Assembly (NCBI RefSeq): GCF_050107595.1
Contig: NZ_JBNILH010000006.1
Coordinates: forward strand, 253,573 to 317,572
DNA length: 64,000 nt
DNA from: Bacillus_AB infantis_C
GTDB lineage: Bacteria > Bacillota > Bacilli > Bacillales > Cytobacillaceae
Reading direction: 5' to 3'
Shown: positions 1 to 7,990 of the stretch, piece by piece
How positions within the stretch are numbered: position 1 is the stretch's first letter
Layout: every line of letters starts with the position of its first letter
Made by a program: the position numbers and the translations under genes
The notes under the pieces: model-generated
What the model was told of the DNA's origin: nothing
Databases searched by the model: none
What the model saw: the letters and a program-made list of their open reading frames with translations, nothing else

Positions 1-500
1 ATCACCGGCAGAATCGCCCAGAATACAAGGAACTCACTGCGGTGGGTCAGCACTGACACAAACAGCACCATCACACCAAGACCAAGAAAAGCGGTCAGGA
101 GCGTCAACCCCCGGTTCATCAGGCCAAGCTGAAAGTGCCCAAGACCCGGTACAAAGGACAGGATAATGGTAAAAAAGCGTTCTGACTCCTGGCTGGCTGC
201 CGGCTTAGCTGATCCAGCAGCCCCGGTTCCATCCATAAAAGCTGTGCTGCCCTGCTGGTAGAGCTTTGATGCAGTGATGGCCGTATCAATAAAGTTTACT
301 AAATAAATCAGAAGTCCAAACAGTACAAAAACCAATGGCCCATCCCCGTAAACGTACATGCTTAATAAAGCAAACGTTAAGATCATCAGCCCGAACACAG
401 CTGCTGTATAAAATAAACCTCTAAGGGTCTTTCCCAGATAAAGCAGGCCACCACCAGGGAAAAAAGCTAAAAGAAAAGCGATAATCGGATTTTTTTTCAT
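1..500 (-). CDS. multi-pass membrane protein of the sigma-factor operon (partial, runs off the left edge)
   Basis: An open frame begins with ATG at 500 and stays open to the window edge, giving 166 visible residues. Hydrophobic segments lie at about residues 6-25, 33-50 and 56-72, and again near 112-130 and 140-160. Two similar blocks, PGGGLLYLGKTLRG near residue 15 and PGLGHFQLGLMNRG near 119, suggest an internal duplication of a short two-helix unit like that of TM2-type proteins. The ATG shares one base with the stop codon of the anti-sigma gene and has GGAGG about 9 bases upstream, so it is probably translationally coupled to it. It is likely a membrane target or partner of the sigma/anti-sigma pair. 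I do not recognise a named family. Confidence 0.75.
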   Translation of the reverse strand, partial: MKKNPIIAFLLAFFPGGGLLYLGKTLRGLFYTAAVFGLMILTFALLSMYVYGDGPLVFVLFGLLIYLVNFIDTAITASKLYQQGSTAFMDGTGAAGSAKPAASQESERFFTIILSFVPGLGHFQLGLMNRGLTLLTAFLGLGVMVLFVSVLTHRSEFLVFWAILPV

Positions 501-970
501 TATTTATTTGCCTCCTTGTTCTTCTTCTCGATCGTATCCATCCAGGCAAAGGTTTTATCCACGAGCCCTTCTGTTACAGATGTTTTCTTTTCCTGAAAAT
601 CCGGATCCTGAACAGCTCCGGCATACTGGGTGATCGACTGGAAAACACCGGTTGTCATGAGCAGGATGGTCATAGCCGCTGCAAGGGAATAGTGGAACAG
701 CGGCGACTGGTAGAATGGCCTGCGCTTCTTTTCTTCATGTATCCGCGGCTGGGCCGGCTCTTTTGCTTCTGCAGATATTTGCGCCATCACCAGATCAGTG
801 AAGCCTGAGCCGGTCTCCATTTGCGGCAGCTCTGTTACAGCCACTGCCTCCAAATAGACCTCGAGGCAATCATCACAGCTGTACAGATGATCTTCATAAA
901 TTTCCCTGTCCGCCTCTGCCACTTCATCATTCGCATACCGCTTCCACTCTTCATACGTAAAGTGCTTCAT
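500..970 (-). CDS. zinc-type anti-sigma factor, single-pass membrane protein
   Basis: A 156-residue protein with an HxxxCxxC zinc-binding signature (H28, C32, C35) in an acidic cytoplasmic N-terminus, a basic KKRR patch at 81-84, and one membrane helix at about 92-112 followed by an external tail. This is the architecture of zf-HC2/ZAS anti-sigma factors that hold an ECF sigma factor at the membrane. Its ATG overlaps the sigma gene stop codon (ATGA), and an AAGGAGG lies just upstream, so the pair is co-translated. It probably binds the product of the gene immediately upstream and releases it on an envelope signal. The signal itself cannot be told from the sequence. Confidence 0.85.
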   Translation of the reverse strand: MKHFTYEEWKRYANDEVAEADREIYEDHLYSCDDCLEVYLEAVAVTELPQMETGSGFTDLVMAQISAEAKEPAQPRIHEEKKRRPFYQSPLFHYSLAAAMTILLMTTGVFQSITQYAGAVQDPDFQEKKTSVTEGLVDKTFAWMDTIEKKNKEANK

Positions 971-1557
971 GAGAAATCATCCTCCTTCCAGTGCTTCCTC
1001 ATCCATAGACGCGCCCTGTAGAGCTTTGTCTCCACAGTCTTCACCTGGACGTTCTGTTCATCCGCTATTTGCTGATAGCTTTTTTCAGCTATATAAAAGT
1101 CATAGATTACATCACGATAATTATCCGGCAGCTGGTGAAGCTTTTCCCTCACCCGATTCCGCCTTTCCTTATTCATAACTTCGATCTCCACAGCCTCTTT
1201 CTGGGTGCCATGGAGCTCATATCCGGCATACTCAAGGGAATCCTCCCTGCGCCGGTCCCTCTTTCTTTTTACATCAATGGCATGATTGACTGCAATTCTG
1301 GTGATCCAGGTTTTAAAACCCTGGTCCTCATATTGGGGGAGAGAGGAATAGATTTTTATAAAAACTTCCTGAGCGGCATCTTCAGCTTCCTTCTGGTCCC
1401 TTAATACTGCAAAGATTGTCCGGAACAAATCATTGCGGTATTTTTCAACCAGGAGCCTGAAGGCATGCTCATTGCCGCTCTTTGTTTGCTGGATAAGAAC
1501 TTGGTCGCTAATCTCTCTCTCCCCCTTTCTGGCAGCTTCCAACGTAATAGACGACAC
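967..1557 (-). CDS. ECF-type RNA polymerase sigma factor
   Basis: Sigma-70 region 2 spans about residues 30-100 (AEDAAQEVFIKIY at 58-70, then FKTWITRIAVNHAID at 81-95) and region 4 with its helix-turn-helix spans about 130-188 (YQQIADEQNVQVKTVETKL). There is no region 1 or 3, as in group 4 sigma factors. It is the first gene of a three-gene unit with its anti-sigma and a membrane protein. The start is not certain: the frame opens with GTG at 1557, where only a weak GGGG lies upstream, while a strong AAAGGGGG occurs inside the frame just before residue 17, without a standard start codon after it. I do not assign it to a named Bacillus sigma factor. Confidence 0.88.
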   Translation of the reverse strand: MSSITLEAARKGEREISDQVLIQQTKSGNEHAFRLLVEKYRNDLFRTIFAVLRDQKEAEDAAQEVFIKIYSSLPQYEDQGFKTWITRIAVNHAIDVKRKRDRRREDSLEYAGYELHGTQKEAVEIEVMNKERRNRVREKLHQLPDNYRDVIYDFYIAEKSYQQIADEQNVQVKTVETKLYRARLWMRKHWKEDDFS

Positions 1558-1651
1558 CAGGATAAAAGACCCCTACAGGTTTTAACAAAATAAATTTAAA
1601 ACCCTTTTTCATTCTATCATTCCCCATCACGGATCCCACTGGAATCAAAAA

Positions 1652-1676
1652 AATCCCGGCTCTTCAGGCCGGGATT
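1652..1676 (-). terminator. intrinsic terminator of the cysteine hydrolase gene
   Basis: A 9-bp perfect stem (AATCCCGGC / GCCGGGATT) with a 7-base loop has T-tracts on both sides, so it can stop transcription from either strand. The left-hand stop codon of the minus-strand gene lies within the loop. Confidence 0.85.
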
Positions 1677-2212
1677 TTCTTTAGCACTTTTTCAGTTGTA
1701 CACACTTCCGCAAACTCCCCCTGGAGAATGGCAAGCTCTGTTTGATGAATATGGCCGGGAGGAAAGTGAGTGCCGTCAGGTCCTTTCATTTCAAAGGCTG
1801 CACAGGCATCCCCCGGCAGCCAGACCGAAAAGCCAAGATTGGCTGCCATCCGGACTGTGGTTGAAACGCAATGGGGTGTGGTCAGCCCGGCAATGACAAG
1901 CTCTTTGCTTTTTAGATTATTAAGCAATGCTTCAAGGGGCGTGCCGATAAACGCACTGTTGACGCTTTTCTGGATAATGCTTTCCCCAGCCGCAGGCTTT
2001 ACTTCTTCCTTGAACTGATGGCCGATGCTTCCTTTGAAAAACAGGGAATCCCTTCTATGGGAGGTATGCTGAATATGAAATACCGGGAGACCGCGTTTTC
2101 TCCAGTGCGCCAAAAGCCTTGCAGCCTCTTTTTCCGCATCAGGATTATTCCGCTCGCCCCAGGATGGATCATCGAAGGCCTTCTGAAAGTCAACCAACAG
2201 CAGGACAGTCAT
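1664..2212 (-). CDS. isochorismatase-family cysteine hydrolase
   Basis: A 182-residue alpha/beta hydrolase of the isochorismatase/nicotinamidase superfamily. The catalytic triad is visible as D8 (LLLVDFQKAF), K82 (IIQKSVNSAF) and C115 in TTPHCVSTT. The start is placed at ATG 2212 because AGGAGGG lies 6-8 bases upstream; the frame extends nine codons further with no better signal. The ATG overlaps the TGA of the preceding AhpD-like gene (TGATG), so the two form an operon. The substrate is unknown; the family hydrolyses amides such as nicotinamide, ureidoacrylate or isochorismate vinyl ether, and nothing here decides between them. Confidence 0.88.
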   Translation of the reverse strand: MTVLLLVDFQKAFDDPSWGERNNPDAEKEAARLLAHWRKRGLPVFHIQHTSHRRDSLFFKGSIGHQFKEEVKPAAGESIIQKSVNSAFIGTPLEALLNNLKSKELVIAGLTTPHCVSTTVRMAANLGFSVWLPGDACAAFEMKGPDGTHFPPGHIHQTELAILQGEFAEVCTTEKVLKKIPA

Positions 2213-2697
2213 CAGGCACCCTCCTTCCTTAAAGAACAAAAATCGTATAAATCAAGGCTGACAATCATTTTATGATAGCCGTCAAAAAGATTGATGAGTG
2301 AAAGCAGCTTCATGATTTCCTTTTCATCATAGGAAATTTTCAGCCACTCCAAATCAGAGTCTTTTAACAGGCGCGGATTGGACCTGTAGGTTTCCAGAAA
2401 AACAAACAGCTTCCGGTCCCAGTCAGCGAAACCCGAGAAATCATTATGCTCCACAGCATAGGCAATGGCTTCATTATGTTCCATTCCACCGGTATACGAG
2501 AGGCTCATGCATGTGGCACAACCATTTTTATTGGCCAGATAAAGGCGCACCTTCTCCTTTACATCCGCGCTTATTCCTTGCTCATTCCACAGCTGCTCAT
2601 ACAGGGCATCATATAAGGCGGCCACTTCAGGCACATAAGCCAGCGCTTTTTGAAAATTGGTCTCCCCCTGTTTTTCAATTAATTTGATTCTTGGCAT
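2212..2697 (-). CDS. AhpD-like / carboxymuconolactone decarboxylase-fold protein
   Basis: A 161-residue, mostly helical protein with a CxxC pair (C60 and C63 in NGCATCMSLSY) in the position of the redox cysteines of AhpD-like proteins. The family includes peroxidase-like and decarboxylase members, so a precise reaction cannot be given. The start is ATG 2697, with AAGGAGGAG eight bases upstream; a TTG six bases earlier is too close to the ribosome-binding site. It is the first gene of a two-gene operon with the cysteine hydrolase and is divergent from an Lrp-type regulator, which may control it. Confidence 0.8.
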   Translation of the reverse strand: MPRIKLIEKQGETNFQKALAYVPEVAALYDALYEQLWNEQGISADVKEKVRLYLANKNGCATCMSLSYTGGMEHNEAIAYAVEHNDFSGFADWDRKLFVFLETYRSNPRLLKDSDLEWLKISYDEKEIMKLLSLINLFDGYHKMIVSLDLYDFCSLRKEGA

Positions 2698-2819
2698 TTT
2701 CAACTCCTCCTTCTGCTTTTATAATAGAAGGAATTGAAATAATAATGAATTAAATATGAAACCAGTTTACATCGATGCTCTTTTCAAATGAAATATGTTT
2801 TTAACAAGGAGGCTTACAA

Positions 2820-3257
2820 ATGATAATCGACGATATAGACAAGCGCATTTTACAGGAGCTGGAGAGAAACGGACGGCAGTCAATGAGGGAGCTGGCGAAG
2901 AAGGTAAACCTCTCAGCCCCTTCAGTCACAGAACGTGTCAGGCGTCTGGAAAGTGAGGAAATCATCAAAGGATATACCATAACCATTGACTATAAAAAGC
3001 TTGGGTATGGAATTGAATGTTTTGTAGAAGTCACTTTGCGGCAGGGAGATTACCAGCGGTTCAGGGAAAAAATCGCTATGGTACCTAACGCGGAATTCTG
3101 CTCCCGGATAGCCGGCCAGGCCTGCTATCTCGTCAAGCTGAGACTGAAAAAGCTTGAGGATATTGAAGAGTTCATCAATGAAATTACACCCTATGCAGGA
3201 ACAGTCACCCATATCGCCCTGTCGGAGGTGCCTGTGAACAGCTTCTTCCTGGAATAG
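2820..3257 (+). CDS. Lrp/AsnC-family transcriptional regulator
   Basis: 145 residues with an N-terminal winged helix (DDIDKRILQELERNGR, then the recognition helix SAPSVTERVRRLE at about 32-44, and EEIIKGYTITID) and a C-terminal RAM ligand-binding domain at about 65-140. Members form dimers to octamers and respond to amino acids. AAGGAGG lies 8 bases upstream of the ATG. It is divergent from the AhpD-like/cysteine hydrolase operon and is a natural candidate to regulate it; that link is inference from position. Confidence 0.92.
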   Translation: MIIDDIDKRILQELERNGRQSMRELAKKVNLSAPSVTERVRRLESEEIIKGYTITIDYKKLGYGIECFVEVTLRQGDYQRFREKIAMVPNAEFCSRIAGQACYLVKLRLKKLEDIEEFINEITPYAGTVTHIALSEVPVNSFFLE

Positions 3258-3309
3258 ACGCATAATCCGTGGATAGCATCGAATCCTATAAACACAGGAG
3301 GTGCTTTTT

Positions 3310-3471
3310 ATGGAAAAACAAAAGAAGGACAAAAAAGTTGGGGAAAAAATGAAGTCGATGAATGCGATGGACCAGGGGCTTAATATCATCTCCCAGGCAT
3401 TCAACCGGGCAACAGGCGTTGATGAAGGGAATGACGGCATGGAGGAAGAGCAGGATAACAGGCCTCAATGA
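3310..3471 (+). CDS. small acidic/basic hypothetical protein (53 aa)
   Basis: A short gene with ACAGGAGG eight bases before its ATG. The product begins with a lysine-rich stretch (MEKQKKDKKVGEKMKS), has a possible amphipathic helix (NAMDQGLNIISQAFNRATG) and ends with an acidic tail. No membrane segment or signal peptide is present. I do not recognise the family. It is followed at once by a hairpin terminator, which supports it being a real transcription unit downstream of the Lrp gene. Confidence 0.7.
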   Translation: MEKQKKDKKVGEKMKSMNAMDQGLNIISQAFNRATGVDEGNDGMEEEQDNRPQ

Positions 3472-3493
3472 AAAAACAGCCTTACAATAAAAT

Positions 3494-3515
3494 AGAGCCA
3501 GGTTCTCCTGGCTCT
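3494..3515. terminator. bidirectional hairpin between two convergent small genes
   Basis: A perfect 9-bp stem (AGAGCCAGG / CCTGGCTCT) with a TTCT loop sits between convergent genes ending at 3471 and 3527. T-tracts are short, so it is a moderate terminator. Confidence 0.65.
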
Positions 3516-3526
3516 TATCCCCATCC

Positions 3527-3691
3527 TCAGGCATTCCCGCCGGAATCCCCGGATTTGCCTTGATTTTTCGTACCTTTGCTTTTATACGGCTTGGCACTCT
3601 TAGCTTTCTTGGCACCTGCCTGCCAGCGGTTCCAGCCTTTTTTTCCAGTTCCGCTGCCAATGCCGCTTTTTCCTTTTTTCGCTTTGGTCAT
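3527..3691 (-). CDS. DUF3934-type small basic protein (54 aa)
   Basis: The 54-residue product is rich in Lys, Gly and Ser (starts MTKAKKGKSGIGSGTGKKG and continues WNRWQAGAKKAKSAKPYKS). The WNRWQA core with flanking KK repeats matches what I recall of the DUF3934 small proteins of Bacillus; their function is unknown. The start ATG at 3691 has GGGAG about 10 bases upstream. It is convergent with the preceding small gene. Confidence 0.75.
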   Translation of the reverse strand: MTKAKKGKSGIGSGTGKKGWNRWQAGAKKAKSAKPYKSKGTKNQGKSGDSGGNA

Positions 3692-3805
3692 CTATAATCA
3701 GCTCCCATGTAACTGTGAAGCGTTCTTCCTGGCCAACAAACGTTTGAACGCAGCAAGGCTTGCACATGAACATTAGCATACCATATCAGGAGCCTGCTAA
3801 GCGAA

Positions 3806-4351
3806 CTACTTCAGCATCTCGTTCGCCATTTCAGTCAGCTCTTTTTTATGCTGACTTTCCGGGATAGCTTTGTTATTGTACATAATGGTGTACTGAACCT
3901 TCCCCTGCAAAAACAATAAGGTATTTCCCTGATACATGCCTTCTGCCCCTCCTTCAAGCTCTACTGGTTCGGAATTGGGCTGTTCAAAGGATTCGACCGG
4001 GTAATCCGCAGAAACCATCAGCAAGTAATTCTCTTCTTTGTTTTTTGGAAATGCTCTGAATTCTGCCATGATCTGTTTTCCGCTATGGTTCATATCCATA
4101 ATGCTCGGAGGCTGGAATCCCTCTCCTTCAAAAGGCAGCTTTTTCGGCAGCTTCATTTCAAACGGGAGCGCATCGAGTCCCTCTTCAACAGTCTGGGCTT
4201 CATATGTAACAGGAATTTTTTTGGCCTGTTCTTTATCCACGTCGGCCATCTCCACTTTTTTCAGATTATCTGTATCTAGTTTTCCGCTCTGCATATTCTG
4301 GCAGCCTGCAAGAAGGCTTGCGGCAAGGCCGACCATGAGGAGTTTTTTCAT
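3806..4351 (-). CDS. predicted lipoprotein (181 aa)
   Basis: The N-terminus MKKLLMVGLAASLLAGCQN carries a lipobox (LLAGC, modified Cys17), so the protein should be secreted, lipidated and anchored outside the membrane. The mature part is acidic and soluble. Residues 60-180 look like a compact beta-rich domain (PFEMKLPKKLPFEGEGF, and YQGNTLLFLQGKVQYTIMYN). I do not recognise a named family. The start is the only one in front of the signal peptide; the ribosome-binding site is weak (AAGAAAG). Confidence 0.8.
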   Translation of the reverse strand: MKKLLMVGLAASLLAGCQNMQSGKLDTDNLKKVEMADVDKEQAKKIPVTYEAQTVEEGLDALPFEMKLPKKLPFEGEGFQPPSIMDMNHSGKQIMAEFRAFPKNKEENYLLMVSADYPVESFEQPNSEPVELEGGAEGMYQGNTLLFLQGKVQYTIMYNNKAIPESQHKKELTEMANEMLK

Positions 4352-4505
4352 CTATTGTCACTGCTTTCTTGTAAGAATGCTTTTATTATATCACATAAAA
4401 AATACATATTATGCCAGATTCTATAAAGAGGCTCTATGCATTTTTTACAATTAAGCCGACAGGACGGTATACTATAACTAAATTTCACTATAAAGGATGC
4501 AGGCT

Positions 4506-5639
4506 ATGAAAAATTATATTGTGATAGGCGCAGGCATATTGGGCGCCTCAGCTGCCTACCACCTGGCCAAATCGGGCAGCCGGGTAATCTTGGCGGACCG
4601 GAATGAAAAAGGACAGGCTACTGCCGCTGCTGCAGGCATTGTCTGCCCATGGGTATCGCAGAGGCGCAATAAGGATTGGTACCGCCTGGCCAAAGCGGGG
4701 GCCCGTTATTATCCTGAGCTCGTGAAGGAGCTCGAGGAGCGCGGCGAGACAGATACAGGCTACAGCAGGGTTGGTGCCCTTATCCTGCACAAGGAAACCA
4801 ATAAGCTTAAAAAAGCGGAAGAGCGGACATTGAAGCGGAGGGAAGAAGCACCGGAAATCGGTGAAGTCACACTTCTTACCCGGGAACAGACAGCCGAGGC
4901 CTTCCCTCCGGTTGATCAAGAATTTGAAGCTGTGCAGGTTAGCGGCGCCGCCCGGGTAGACGGACGGGCACTGAGGGATTCCCTGATCCGTGCGGCAGAA
5001 AAGGAAGGTACAGTCTTTCTTGAGAATGATGCTTCACTGATCTATGAAGGAAACCGGGTGACAGGCATCCTTGCCGGTGAAAAACGATGGGAGGCAGATG
5101 CTGTTATCGTTTGTGCCGGCGCATGGGCAGGAGAAATATTAGGTCCGCTTGGCATTGAGATGGATGTGAGCTATCAAAAGGCTCAGATTGCCCACCTGGA
5201 ACTTCCGGGCAAGGCAACTGACAGCTGGCCGGTCCTTATGCCCCCGGGTGACCAGTATTTGCTTGCCTTCACAGGAGGAAGGATTGTCGCAGGTGCAACC
5301 CATGAAAATGATGTTTCCGGTTTTGATACGAGAATTACAGCCGGCGGCATGCAGGAGGTCCTTACAAAGGCGCTCACTACAGCTCCCGGCCTGGCGGATG
5401 CCAGCCTGATAGAGGCACGGGTCGGGTTCCGCCCCTTCACTCCCGGCTTCCTTCCGGTTATCGGGCCAGTACCTGGATGGGAAGGATTGTACACCGCCAA
5501 CGGGCTTGGAGCCTCCGGCCTGACGATGGGGCCGTTTCTTGGACAGCAGCTTGCAAAGCTCGCATTGGGGCATGATACGGACATTGACCTCACTCCTTAT
5601 CATGTTGAGGGAGCTTTAAAGAATCATAAAAGCGAATGA
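4506..5639 (+). CDS. FAD-dependent amino-acid oxidoreductase (DAO family)
   Basis: A 377-residue flavoprotein with an N-terminal dinucleotide-binding fold (IVIGAGILGASAAYHLAKSG, GxGxxG at residues 8-13). A second FAD-contact region is VIVCAGAWAG near 200. The C-terminal GLYTANGLGASGLTMGP near 330 is typical of the D-amino-acid oxidase / glycine oxidase / DadA group, which oxidises D- or N-substituted amino acids. The start is ATG 4506 with AAAGGA about 9 bases upstream; an ATG three codons earlier overlaps that signal. It stands alone and is convergent with signal peptidase. The exact substrate is not predictable. Confidence 0.88.
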   Translation: MKNYIVIGAGILGASAAYHLAKSGSRVILADRNEKGQATAAAAGIVCPWVSQRRNKDWYRLAKAGARYYPELVKELEERGETDTGYSRVGALILHKETNKLKKAEERTLKRREEAPEIGEVTLLTREQTAEAFPPVDQEFEAVQVSGAARVDGRALRDSLIRAAEKEGTVFLENDASLIYEGNRVTGILAGEKRWEADAVIVCAGAWAGEILGPLGIEMDVSYQKAQIAHLELPGKATDSWPVLMPPGDQYLLAFTGGRIVAGATHENDVSGFDTRITAGGMQEVLTKALTTAPGLADASLIEARVGFRPFTPGFLPVIGPVPGWEGLYTANGLGASGLTMGPFLGQQLAKLALGHDTDIDLTPYHVEGALKNHKSE

Positions 5640-5651
5640 CCGCAAAGCAAA

Positions 5652-5687
5652 GAAAGAGCCCGGCTTAAATTTAGCCGGACTCTTTCT
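5652..5687. terminator. bidirectional terminator between the oxidoreductase and signal peptidase genes
   Basis: A long imperfect hairpin (AAGAGCCCGGCT pairing with AGCCGGACTCTTT) with a T-rich run on the plus side and an A-rich run on the other serves both convergent genes. Confidence 0.85.
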
Positions 5688-5688
5688 T

Positions 5689-6234
5689 TTATGGTTTCTC
5701 AGGATTTCCTATCCGATTGAGCGGGAAGTAGCGGAATTTAGCTTCCCCTACAACAGACTCATCTGAAATGAAGCCAAAGCTTCTGCTGTCATTGCTGTTC
5801 AGACGATTGTCGCCCATCACAAAATACTGATGCTCCGGCACGACAAGGGGCCCAAAATTTTCAGTCAGATGTTCTATGCCGAACTCTGCCGCTTCTTTGC
5901 GGTTTTCAGCCAGATAAGGTTCGTCCACTTTTTTTCCATTCACAAAAAGCTGGTCGTCCTTCACAGAAATTTCATCCCCAGGCAGACCGATCACCCTTTT
6001 TATATAATCATCCTCAGAATCAGGCGAATGAAATACAACTACATCCAAGCGCTCAATCTTGCTGAGCTTGGTCACGATCACTTTATTCTGATCCTGGAAG
6101 GTCGGCATCATGGATTCGCCCTGAACTGTCACCGGTGCAAATATAAACTGGCGGCAAATAAACGCAATGACAAGCGCTAAGGCAATCGATTTTGCCCATG
6201 AAATCCATTCAGACTTTTTGCTGTTCCCTGCCAT
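5689..6234 (-). CDS. sipS-like: signal peptidase I
   Basis: A 181-residue type I signal peptidase of the small Bacillus Sip kind: a short cytoplasmic N-terminus, one membrane anchor at about 11-30, then the catalytic Ser41 in QGESMMPT and the general-base Lys79 in YIKRVIGLPGDE, followed by the conserved VMGDNRLNSNDSR box. It removes signal peptides from secreted pre-proteins on the outer face of the membrane. The start is the second ATG (6234), since AGGAG lies 7 bases upstream of it and almost touches the first ATG. Bacillus genomes carry several paralogues, so the exact orthologue is not certain. Confidence 0.93.
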   Translation of the reverse strand: MAGNSKKSEWISWAKSIALALVIAFICRQFIFAPVTVQGESMMPTFQDQNKVIVTKLSKIERLDVVVFHSPDSEDDYIKRVIGLPGDEISVKDDQLFVNGKKVDEPYLAENRKEAAEFGIEHLTENFGPLVVPEHQYFVMGDNRLNSNDSRSFGFISDESVVGEAKFRYFPLNRIGNPEKP

Positions 6235-6359
6235 GGTCATTCTCCTCTCAAATCACTATATGAATCTATTATAAGCGAAAAGAGGGGCTTATGCACATTT
6301 CGGCTTGAAAAAGCGCTGCAAATGAGGCGCCATGCTGTATGTCTTGCAGTATCGCCCAA

Positions 6360-7154
6360 TTACCGGAATCCCTCCTGCAATATGGCTATAGTGCAGAAAT
6401 GCGCGACCCCGTGAGAGGCATTGGTCCCATAATGTGCCTCAAGCACTTCTCTCAATCCCCGCAGCAATTCATTACCTTCCTCTTTTGAGAGGTCCGCCAA
6501 ATAGGATAAAGAAGCAACCCTCTCCAGCCATTCTTCATTCGTAAAATGGACATCGTATGGAAGCGCATACAAATCCTTCAGCCCGAAACCGGCCTCTTCC
6601 CACTCCCGGAACCACTCTACAGGAAATCCATTGATTCTTTGCCTTGAATCTGCCTTGCTTCCGGCTGGTGTAAGCTCTACTCCTTCTTTCTTCAAAAACT
6701 CAAAAGTGATTTCCACAAGCCCTTGGTCTGCCTTGAATCCTGTATCCGCCACAATCAGGTATCCCTTCGGCTTAAGAATCCGTCTGATTTCCCTAAGGGC
6801 TTCTTCTCTGTCAAACCAGTGCCAGGCACGGAGCACAGTCGCCATATCATACTCTGCCCCGTCAAGTCCTGTATTCTCTGCAGTCCCTTTTCTGTATGGG
6901 ATATCCAGATACTTATCCCGGCTGATTCCAGCAGCTTTCTTAAGGAGCTTTTCAGAGGGATCGACTCCGACAGCCTCTGCTTTGCGGAACACCAGCCTCA
7001 TTGTCAGAGCTCCTGTCCCGCAGCCCAGATCAGCCACTTTTTTGCCGGCAAAATTTATATTTCTTAGATGGAGGCTATCAAACAGACTATTTGGAACATC
7101 GTTCCTGGAACGTGCATATTCACTAGCCCTGTTTCCAAAATCAACAATACCCAT
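6360..7154 (-). CDS. class I SAM-dependent methyltransferase
   Basis: 264 residues with motif I VADLGCGTGAL at about 40-50, an acidic residue ending strand 2 (AVGVDPSEKLL), and the ATVLRAWHWFDREEALREI block followed by LKPKGYLIVAD, the order seen in UbiE/Methyltransf_11 type enzymes. The start is taken as ATG 7154 with AAGGAT upstream. The methyl acceptor is unknown. It is divergent from plsY, and there is no operon partner. Confidence 0.85.
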   Translation of the reverse strand: MGIVDFGNRASEYARSRNDVPNSLFDSLHLRNINFAGKKVADLGCGTGALTMRLVFRKAEAVGVDPSEKLLKKAAGISRDKYLDIPYRKGTAENTGLDGAEYDMATVLRAWHWFDREEALREIRRILKPKGYLIVADTGFKADQGLVEITFEFLKKEGVELTPAGSKADSRQRINGFPVEWFREWEEAGFGLKDLYALPYDVHFTNEEWLERVASLSYLADLSKEEGNELLRGLREVLEAHYGTNASHGVAHFCTIAILQEGFR

Positions 7155-7282
7155 TCTGCCACATCCTTTTTTCAAAATATTAGGAATTTAAATCGGGGTA
7201 TGCTCATTATATGGTAGAATGAAAGCAAATACAATTTCTCTCACTTTATTTTTGCTGTGCTGCTGGCAGAAAAGGAGGACTT

Positions 7283-7909
7283 ATGAATTTTGCTATTCTT
7301 GCAGCCGCCTATTTGATCGGCTCGGTTCCAACCGCCCTTCTGATTGGCAAGTGGCTGTTCCAAATCGACATACGCGAGCATGGAAGCAATAATCCTGGGG
7401 CGACCAACACAGTCCGTGTCCTCGGAAAGCGGGCGGGAATTGCTGTTCTTCTCATTGATGCCGGAAAGGGGGCGCTTGCAGCAGGTCTGCCCATCCTTCT
7501 TCATACTGATCTGGATCCGCTCTACACCGGCCTGATTGCGGTTGTTGGCCACTGTTTCCCTATTTTCGCAGGCTTCCGCGGAGGAAAAGCCATAGCAACA
7601 ACCGCAGGAGTTCTGCTGGTTGCCAATGCCTGGATGTTCCTGGCAGCTTACATTGCATTTGTCGGAGTCATTTATGCAACAAAATATGTATTTTTCGGTT
7701 CTATTTCTGTCGGAATCTCCCTTATCATTTTCTCTTTATTTCAGCCCGGATGGGCCCATGAACTTATCTTTTTCTTTTTTACAATCTTTCTGATCATCCT
7801 GCACCGCTCCAATATCTCAAACTTCCTCCAAAATAAAGAGCCGAAAATCAATGACAAGAATTTAAAGAATGACAGAATTCCTGCGAAGAAAGGGCCGAAG
7901 CAGGCTTGA
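7283..7909 (+). CDS. plsY: glycerol-3-phosphate acyltransferase PlsY
   Basis: PlsY transfers an acyl group from acyl-phosphate to glycerol-3-phosphate, the first committed step of phospholipid synthesis in Firmicutes, and works with PlsX at the membrane. All three conserved cytoplasmic motifs are visible: GSNNPGATNT (about 35-44), GHCFPIFAGFRGGKA (about 88-102) and the LHRSNI block near 172. Five hydrophobic segments fit the family, and 208 residues is close to the usual length plus a basic, charged tail (KNDRIPAKKGPKQA). AAAAGGAGG lies 7 bases upstream of the ATG. Confidence 0.95.
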   Translation: MNFAILAAAYLIGSVPTALLIGKWLFQIDIREHGSNNPGATNTVRVLGKRAGIAVLLIDAGKGALAAGLPILLHTDLDPLYTGLIAVVGHCFPIFAGFRGGKAIATTAGVLLVANAWMFLAAYIAFVGVIYATKYVFFGSISVGISLIIFSLFQPGWAHELIFFFFTIFLIILHRSNISNFLQNKEPKINDKNLKNDRIPAKKGPKQA

Positions 7910-7932
7910 GAGCCGTGATGGCTCTCTTTTTT
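7908..7932 (+). terminator. intrinsic terminator of plsY
   Basis: A 7-bp perfect stem (GAGAGCC / GGCTCTC) with a GTGAT loop, followed directly by a run of T. The plsY stop codon overlaps the left arm. Confidence 0.88.
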
Positions 7933-7990
7933 CTTCCGTCCTAAAACTTGGCTCTATGTATTTATAAGAAACTATTAATAGGAGAACCTT

